Shown here: piece by piece, positions 48,001-54,652 of the stretch
Position numbering within the stretch: the first letter of the stretch is position 1
Layout of the letters: every line of letters begins with the position of its first letter
DNA from: Neelides folsomi
Taxonomy: Eukaryota > Arthropoda > Collembola > Neelipleona > Neelidae
Reading direction: 5' to 3'
Length of the DNA stretch: 54,652 nucleotides
Assembly (NCBI GenBank): GCA_034687125.1
Contig: JAQGBZ010000398.1
Location: 1 to 54,652 of the forward strand
The notes under the pieces: model-generated
What the model was told of the DNA's origin: nothing
Database searches by the model: none
What the model saw: only the letters and a program-made list of their open reading frames with translations
Made by a program: the position numbers and the translations under genes

Positions 48001-50516
48001 AACTCTTGTATGGAATCAACTTACCTATTTGCAAATTCTATTTTCCATTTTATCTCCTTCTACAAGACTCTTATTCAAGAGATTGAGATATTAAAAATGA
48101 AGAGTCCAACTTACATTAACGTAAGCATCTTGCGTACTACCATGCTAGCGTATTATACAACACTCTTGTGTCTCGCATAATTCGAACCCAATGCTATTTG
48201 TTATGGTCTTATGGCCGTCTCGTTTCTTTTGTTGTTCGTAATTCAATTCTCAATTTAAGATAAAGAGGAGATTTATCTGAAATTTTCTCATTTGAGAAAT
48301 AGGCTTCAATTCAATTATAATTACCTTATATACCTTTCAGGGCCTAGATCTCTTTGTTTTGAGTTTATTCGTCGTTAACGGCTTGAGGGTGGGTTAAAAT
48401 GAATATTTAATCCAAGTGAATTTGGGTCAACAAAAAAGATGGGACAAAAGATGCTCATGTAATTCCATGTAAGTGCACATACACAGTGTTCTCTTACGAT
48501 TGTTTACTATTAGGTGTGGTCCGGAGCTTTCCGTTTTTTTTCGTTAGGATTAAGTTAATAACCCATCACGATTCATAAACGCCTTACGGACGTGGAGCAC
48601 ACATTAAACTGTGACATGATTGAATAACCAGTTTGATGGAAAAATTATGTTTATACCGATTTGTAGTTGGGGGAAATAATAAGAAAATGAGCATATATTT
48701 TGGCCTTAAGAAAAGGAAGTCAGCATCTATCCAAAAAATGATAAGATAATTGGATTCGCCTTTTTATGTCATCTTTCTCAACCTAAATTGCCAAAAATTT
48801 TGGAAAATCGAATAGTCGAATTTCCATATATATTTGAATAAGTCAATTCCAAAGAGTTTTATTTTTCTATTTCTGACTCAAATGGCAAATCATTTAGTAC
48901 TACGGCCGTCCTATAACTCAAACTTTTAATGTTCTATTTATCTACTTACATCCTCCGAGTAGTTTATTTTCATATATCCTACTAACTATAAACTGATAAA
49001 CTTTGACCTTTAGGGGACTTTTAACATATCATTTGATGACAGATTGAGCTTCATGTTCATGGGGAATAAATTAGATTCCAAATGGAATTCAATTAGGGCC
49101 GCTCTTCCTTAAACTCAATTTCTCTCTGACCAATAAATTCTTGAATTTATTATAGGATTAACCGTAATTTAACGTTATTAGGAAATAATTTAATTAATGC
49201 TATTATCTTATTATATGGCTGTATTTAATTTTTAAATGCCCATCAATGTAATATGATGTGACATTAAAAAACGCGTCGTCGGAGTTCAGTAAAGTTCAAT
49301 CCAGAATTTAATTTTCTGCCTATTATTCGAAGTGTGAGTATTAAGGTGTCCAAAAGCAAAGGGCTTTTGTATTTAGCTTCGCCCAGACGTGTTTCATAGA
49401 ACTGGAACGAGATCTTGGAAGATTAAGCAAGAGCGATATCAAATTCCAAGAGACGAATATTACATTACAAAGTGGAGGAAAGTGGAGGTCCTTTTAACGA
49501 CGTCTCCCAACTCTCCGTTACTTTGATATACAGGAGGCCCCCCGTATACACGCAATTAAAGTGAAGGATAAGGGAGAGCGGACAAGTAAAAAAAGAGTAA
49601 ATGAATTATTGAACCCTTTTTGTCTCAATTTTCTAGGTGAACGGCCAGAAGGGATTTAGAAGTCGAGTCAGAGAGGAAGAAATGAATGAGATAGCCAATA
49701 AATAACTCTAACTACTCTTTCTTTAGAATCATCCAATACACGTCCCAGTCGGCTTTAAAACAAAGTGAAGGAAAAGGAAAGCTCAAATGCCGAGCACCTT
49801 AATGAAACCAGAGTTTAATAATGAACAAATGTCTTCCTCATATAAGACCATTTTTAATAATAAAAAAATAAATAAAATACAAATTGCGTGCTTGATTGAA
49901 CTCTCCACTTTACACTATTGCTCTATGTGAATGTTCGTTTCTATCATTTATCATTTTAACTTACAACTTGTAAGGCGTGGTATTGTAATATACTAATAAA
50001 GCTAATAACGATATTTCGTACACATTCTGTACATGTATTATTTTATATATTCCGACTATTGGGATTTTATTAAACGAAAGATATTGTGTAGATACTGCAC
50101 CTTAATGATAGGAACAATATGAAGGTGTGCAAAGCCATGTGAGGATGGAAGGGAATGAACGTGGAGGATTCTCTAAATGCGGCAAAACAAGTTTATTCAC
50201 TAATTTCTAGGTTTCCAGGTTAAAGAAAAGGAAGAGTTCGTCCATATGAGAAAACGCTGATGAGAAATTCGATGAACTTACTATATTATATGACTTCTTC
50301 ATTTAGTATATGATAAAGACACAAGATAATATAAAAATTGGACTATGCATAGCTCAGTTTAGATGCACAGGTGGGAATGGAGTTGAAGTGAGTTACATCC
50401 ATCTAGACATGTAGTTGTGAATGGAGAGGAAGGGTGAAAAAGAAATGTGAAATTTCTTCATCCCAGTCAAGTTCAAGGTGGCGAGGTAAAGAGACGGAAG
50501 TGGAAATCATTAAGAG
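45079..50516. other. Intergenic between the divergent LDLa and small membrane-protein genes
   Basis: The first about 650 bases (45079-45730) are richer in GC and CpG than the rest and should hold the LDLa promoter and 5' leader. A GAT run lies at 45342-45356. AATTAAG just before the ATG (minus strand) could be an acceptor, so the leader may be spliced. The rest is AT-rich, with no supported exon. Confidence 0.5.
45342..45356 (+). repeat. GAT trinucleotide microsatellite (5 units)
   Basis: Five perfect GAT units, upstream of the LDLa first exon on the minus strand. Confidence 0.7.
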
Positions 50517-51898
50517 ATGGAGTTCAATAAAAAATATTTACTTTCCATCTCAGTCCTTTTCTGCATTGGTGCCTTTGTGACTGGAGAGGAGGAAGTGAGT
50601 CCTTCATTCATTCAAGCCATACACGAAATCCCCTCACCGCATCTCGGACCAGGGAAGACTCAAAGACATGAACTGGGAAATAAAGGGCTTCCAACCGTGG
50701 GGCTGGACATTGGAAGCGAAATCGGAAACAATTTGCTAAGCTACGTTCTTGTCTTTGCCCTCCCGGTCCTTCTTATTCCATTCGGATATTTCTTATGGTT
50801 TGCCGCTCTTCATTTCCTTTCTAACCGGCATCACCATCATCATCCACCACCACCCACACATTGGATCGGACACCGCAAAGGAGAAGAAGACAACGCCGTT
50901 AAAACTAGAAACGCCAGATCCGTTCTCAATGATTATATTGAAGACGTGAGTCAAAGGATCCTTAATTATATTTAAAAATGGTAAGAGACATTGATACTGA
51001 ATCGGTTTTTAAGTCATCATTATTTTTTTAAATGCGCATTTTAGCCAATGCGAGATTTTCTAAAATAATTCAAATTACATGCGTCATCGTAGTTTTGTTA
51101 CATAGGAGCATTTTGATTTGATTTATCTATAAGTCTATATGCTTTATGGAATATAAATTGTGATATGTATCATATTTATACTGTGAATGAAAGTGGATAC
51201 TTACGAGTATAATTAACTAAATTAGTATATCGGAATTTTCACATTTATTTGCTATTTTAGAACTATTTACAAATGGAATTGAGATGGAACCTGTTTTTAA
51301 CTATCTGTAATTATATGTTAGAGCTAATGTACTCTTAATAATATGCGTAAATGAGATATTGTGCTGACAATGAGATTATTGGCAGAAAATCTCGTTTGAC
51401 GAGTTCTCCTGATCAATATCAAAGACAATCATATGTAGTTTACTGAAGTCCGGGTTGACAAGTAGATCTCGACAAAGACCCACAAAAGGAAAGATTTAAG
51501 CTTGGAACTCGATTAGCTATTCAAATGAAGTAAAAGTGTGCTGGTTTTTTCAAACTAACATTAAACATTTACTTTCTATTCCATTTGATCACACACACTC
51601 ACACACACTTGTCCCTACGCAAAGGAAAATGATTATTTATTTAATTATCTGGATGGACGAGGTACTTGAGAATTTCTCTCCTTTGTTCTTAACTGTAATT
51701 CAGGCTCTGTTCACTTAATAGCACTTGGGAAATTAAAAGTTCTGGAAAATTACTGTTTCAGCTAATGATGTTTGTGGCATGTAAAATAATCAATACAGTA
51801 AAATAATTATAATTAATGATTTTATTTAGGTAAACCCAGAAGACTCTAAAGCTCCGTATCCCAAACAAGGACAAAACTCTTCAAGCCAACTTCACTAG
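50517..51898 (+). CDS. Small single-pass membrane protein of unknown function, probably two exons
   Basis: The ATG at 50517 opens a signal peptide (KYLLSISVLFCIGAFVTG, to about residue 23). A polar luminal/extracellular segment follows (about 24-73), then one strong membrane helix (about 74-101, SYVLVFALPVLLIPFGYFLW and onwards). A His/Pro-rich stretch (RHHHHHPPPPTHWIGH) and a charged tail come next. At 50946 the perfect donor GTGAGT follows GAC in phase 0. The acceptor TTTATTTAG at 51829 opens a phase-0 exon, 51830-51898, coding VNPEDSKAPYPKQGQ and ending at TAG. Exons 50517-50945 and 51830-51898 give 165 residues. Unspliced, the frame ends at 50975 with 152 residues. I do not recognise the family. 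Topology suggests a type I protein with the His-rich part in the cytosol. Confidence 0.65.
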
Positions 51899-52723
51899 CT
51901 CATCAAGAACTTCATTGAAAAGATATTAAAAACAGATGCAATTTGTTTGAAAAGTTCCTCAATTCCCAATTTCAAAGTTTGATTCAAAATGAGTGCATTT
52001 CCCCTACAGCTTTAAATGTTAATTAACTTGTCAATCCTCCGGTGCGCTCTTCTGTTGTTGTTATAATTTTGTTATTTACTTTAATTTACTTTTTAATTTA
52101 ATAACATGATTTGAAATACTGGAATAGTTTGAAACTTTTGCTAATAATCAAGTCCCAACTCACAATTGTATGGTTGTTCGGAAAGTTGAAATAGGAATGA
52201 GTTAAATACATTATCATGTATGGTACAGTTGGTACGTAAAATATGTAGATATGAGTAATGAATTCCCTCATTAAATGAATAAACTCTCATTGTTATTGTT
52301 GTTATGAATTTTGAATCTGTTTTCACTTGGTTTTCATTTTTCCTCATGCTAATGAGCGGGTTTGTTAGAAGTTAAAGTGAATTTAGAGGAACGTTTAAAC
52401 AAAAGGAGTCAAAGGACCTTTGCATGTTGAGGTGACACTTTCAACGGTCTCCACCTTGGATTTTATTGTTATTTCTCCCGATTCGGACCTTAGGAAAGGA
52501 GAAGACTCACGCAAAGAAACATTCAGTTTCAATAAAATTTTCATCTCTCTCAATTAATATTTATTCGTTCATTAAATATCTCATAATGCTTAGTTTATAA
52601 TCAAGAGTGTCTAGATCTACGAAATAAGGCTGTAACATAGTTGATGTTGGATTTCTTAAAATATTTATTACATAATGTCAAAAATACCAAAAGTGAAATC
52701 AGTACATAAAATACAAAACAGTT
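51899..52723. other. Gap between two convergent genes
   Basis: No gene supported. ATTAAA at 51925-51930 could end the plus-strand gene, and AATAAA (minus strand, 52669-52664) could end the CAP gene. Confidence 0.5.
52664..52669 (-). terminator. Polyadenylation signal for the CAP gene
   Basis: AATAAA on the minus strand, about 55 bases past the stop codon at 52726-52724. Confidence 0.5.
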
Positions 52724-53745
52724 TTATCCTTCAGTATCGTAGTAGTAATATTCAGATGGGTGATGACCACCACTGCTACCACCACTTGGTGACGAACCAC
52801 CGCTTGGCATTGATCCACCACCGCTAGAAGATCCGCCCGAAGGTTGACCACTTGATGAACCAAATCCACAATTGGCAGTATAAACTGATTGAACTGTTTG
52901 TAAAGGATTCAAGACATTTTTTTGAAATGCTCCAATCATGTTCCCTGCAGGGTCGTAGGATCCAACAACGTATGTGCTTCCTCCACCGGTTGCTACACCT
53001 AATCCCAAAGATCCAGTTCCTTTCCATACAATTTGGGTAAAATGCCCTAAACATAATATTCAAAACTAAATCACCAACAAGTGAATTGGGTTTCTTACCT
53101 GTTCCAGATTGATAATCAGAATTGTAGTCGTAAGAAATTCCTTCCTGATACCTAAAATTTTATATGGTAGTAAATATCAGTATCTGCATATGCATTTATA
53201 AATTATATTTATAATACATAATATGTAGAGTACTTTGGTTCTAACATTAAAACATTTACAGGTAGAGCTACAAATAATTATGAGATGACATTTAAATTTT
53301 AACAATTTATGTTTATGTCAATTCCTTTACCACATGCAAGTGCATTGCACAGCAGCATCAGAAGCAGAATAAGAACCACCGAGCTCGCAAATATTTTCTC
53401 CGTATGTTCCACCGCTATGCTGGAATTTTCCAGATTGTGCCATGGTGTTGGCGTAATTGGTAGCATACTGTTGAGTTGCACTGCCAATGGTCAGAGGATT
53501 CACTTGATGATTCTGACGAAATACGTTGTGAATGTCAAGTCCAGCATCTCGAAGCTAACACATTTTATTGATCAACTCCATGTTTATTTATTAAAATGGC
53601 TAGAAACTGTATTTATATAATTTTTGGAGGCATACTATCAAACTTTTGTTGAATGAAAAATCAGTCTCAATTTCATGAACTCCAAAGTTTTGTCCCGACA
53701 CATAAAAGGAGATTTTCCCTTTGATTTTCTCAATACTTGTTGATG
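52724..53745 (-). CDS. CAP/SCP-domain protein (GAPR-1-like) with Gly/Ser/Pro-rich tail; 5' end missing
   Basis: Minus-strand exons are 53745-53636, 53554-53331, 53151-53099 and 53046-52724. All are GT-AG with agreeing phases, giving 235 visible residues. Exon 1 of the model starts with two bases of a split codon, so at least one exon lies upstream. The CAP domain runs from about residue 36 (LRDAGLDIHN) to about 193. The four family cavity residues are present: His82 (QHSGG), Glu89 (GENIC), Glu114 (MWYQEG) and His130 (GHFTQIVWKG). A low-complexity Gly/Ser/Pro tail follows, ending HHPSEYYYYDTEG. The first 36 residues (containing YVSGQNFGVHEIETDF) do not belong to the CAP fold as I know it. CAP proteins are usually secreted and bind sterols, lipids or ions. 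GAPR-1 forms are cytosolic and Golgi-bound; the missing first exon would show which. No membrane segment is visible. Confidence 0.88.
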
Positions 53746-53961
53746 CTAAAATGAAATATTTACCGTATCATTATTAAAAGTTTAACAATTTTGGAAATAT
53801 GTGGGTTCAGGAATACGCGCCCTTCAACTTTACTTTCAAAACAAAGTACTCAGGTTCTTGTAATATATAACCAACATATAATACATATTATGTAATATGT
53901 GGTATGGAAAACACTATTAATATATCAGTATGTAATAAAACACCATACCCCGGCGTTTTGG

Positions 53962-54652
53962 TTCCGATCAAGTCCGGAACGTGCAAACGGAACGGAACGA
54001 AATCGGAAATTCCGATTCCGATCAAGTCCGGAACGTGCAAACGGAACGGAACGGAATCGGAATTTCCGATTCCGTTCCGTTCCGGTGGCCTTCACTTTTC
54101 AAAAATTCCGTTCCGTTCCGATTCCGGTGGCACATTACTTTTCCAAATTCCGTTCCGTTCCAATTCCGATGGCGTTCTCTTTTTCAAATTCCGTTCCGAT
54201 TCCTGTAGCCCTTTACTTTTCCAAATTCCGTTCCGTTCCGATTCCGATCGACCTTTTCATTCCTGTTCCGATTCCGTTCCGGTCTCATTAGACTTTCGGA
54301 ATTGAAAGTCCCTATCCTATAACAAGCAAGTTTCCATTCCGTTCCGATTCCGATAGAAGTTCCGATTGATATTACGTTCCGATTCCGATACCCTTCACTT
54401 TTCTAAATTCCTTTCCGTGCCGGTTCCGGTGGCCTTCACTTTTCTAAATTCCGTTCCGTGCCGATTCCGGTGGCCTTCACTTTTCTAAATTCCGTTCCGT
54501 GCCGATTCCGGTGGCCTTCACTTTTCTAAATTCCGCTCCGTGCCTATTCCGGTGGCCTTCACTTTTCTAAATTCGGTTCCGTGCCGATTCCGGTGGCCTT
54601 CACTTTTCTAAATTCCGCTCCGTGCCTATTCCGGTGGCCTTCACTTTTCTAA
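53962..54652. repeat. GGAAC/TTCCG-rich minisatellite, 41-bp period at the right edge
   Basis: The left part has two copies of a 54-base-spaced unit (53962 and 54016) carrying AAGTCCGGAACGTGC. The middle has looser units of TTCCG pentamers alternating with ACTTTTCNAAATTCCG. From about 54410 to the window end the unit TGGCCTTCACTTTTCTAA plus TTCCG pentamers repeats with a strict 41-base period (TGGCCTTC at 54430, 54471, 54512, 54553, 54594, 54635). The long open frames through it are by-products of the repeat. The array lies upstream of the visible CAP exons, so it is either in that gene's intron or 5' of it. Confidence 0.92.
54042..54084. repeat. 43-bp near-perfect palindrome in the minisatellite
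   Basis: Two 21-base arms (left 54042-54062, right 54064-54084) pair perfectly around the single base T54063. It marks the point where the GGAAC orientation of the array flips to TTCCG. Confidence 0.88.

Noticed and set aside
53899..54305. Three overlapping long open frames in the minisatellite
   Set aside because: All frames stay open because the TTCCG pentamer repeat lacks stop codons; not a protein gene.
1..54652. CRISPR arrays, bacterial operons, tRNA or rRNA genes
   Set aside because: No regularly spaced direct repeats with unique spacers, no Shine-Dalgarno-linked gene runs, and no cloverleaf or rRNA core seen; the window is eukaryotic.

Overview
The window reads as AT-rich animal nuclear DNA, most likely arthropod and possibly crustacean/copepod. 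Genes are split by GT-AG introns, and I see no operons or bacterial ribosome sites. The proteins are metazoan families: a type-B carboxylesterase, a BORC lysosome-positioning subunit, a secreted LDLa protein and a CAP/SCP protein. The organism call is inference; no mitochondrial or rRNA marker is present.

Layout. 1-333 (+) is the last two exons of an unrecognised gene. 5493-8747 (+) is a complete 12-exon carboxylesterase with an intact catalytic triad; every exon joint was checked for phase. 17545-45078 (-) is modelled as a three-exon gene for a secreted, dibasic-rich LDLa-domain protein of 196 residues, whose first exon lies 26.7 kb from the second. Nested in that intron on the opposite strand is BORCS8 (24569-25304, four exons). 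The intron also holds an internally deleted FLYWCH/Mutator-like (MULE) transposon at 33177-34735, with a 9-bp target duplication, long terminal repeats of its own kind and short-motif arrays at both ends. A GC-rich 506-bp insertion of unknown class (40913-41418) with a perfect 14-bp flanking duplication lies there too. 50517-51898 (+) is a probable two-exon gene for a small membrane protein. 52724-53745 (-) is the 3' part of a CAP/SCP gene whose first exon is outside the window or unrecognised. The right edge (53962-54652) is a GGAAC-type minisatellite that settles into a strict 41-bp period and contains a 43-bp near-perfect palindrome.

Most of the window (about 85-90%) is intergenic or intronic. 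I searched it for splice-compatible coding exons and found no more that I can support; the many short open frames look like chance. The genes do not form a pathway. The points of most interest are the giant-intron LDLa gene with its nested gene, the MULE with its paired GTATAG arrays, and the unclassified GC-rich insertion.
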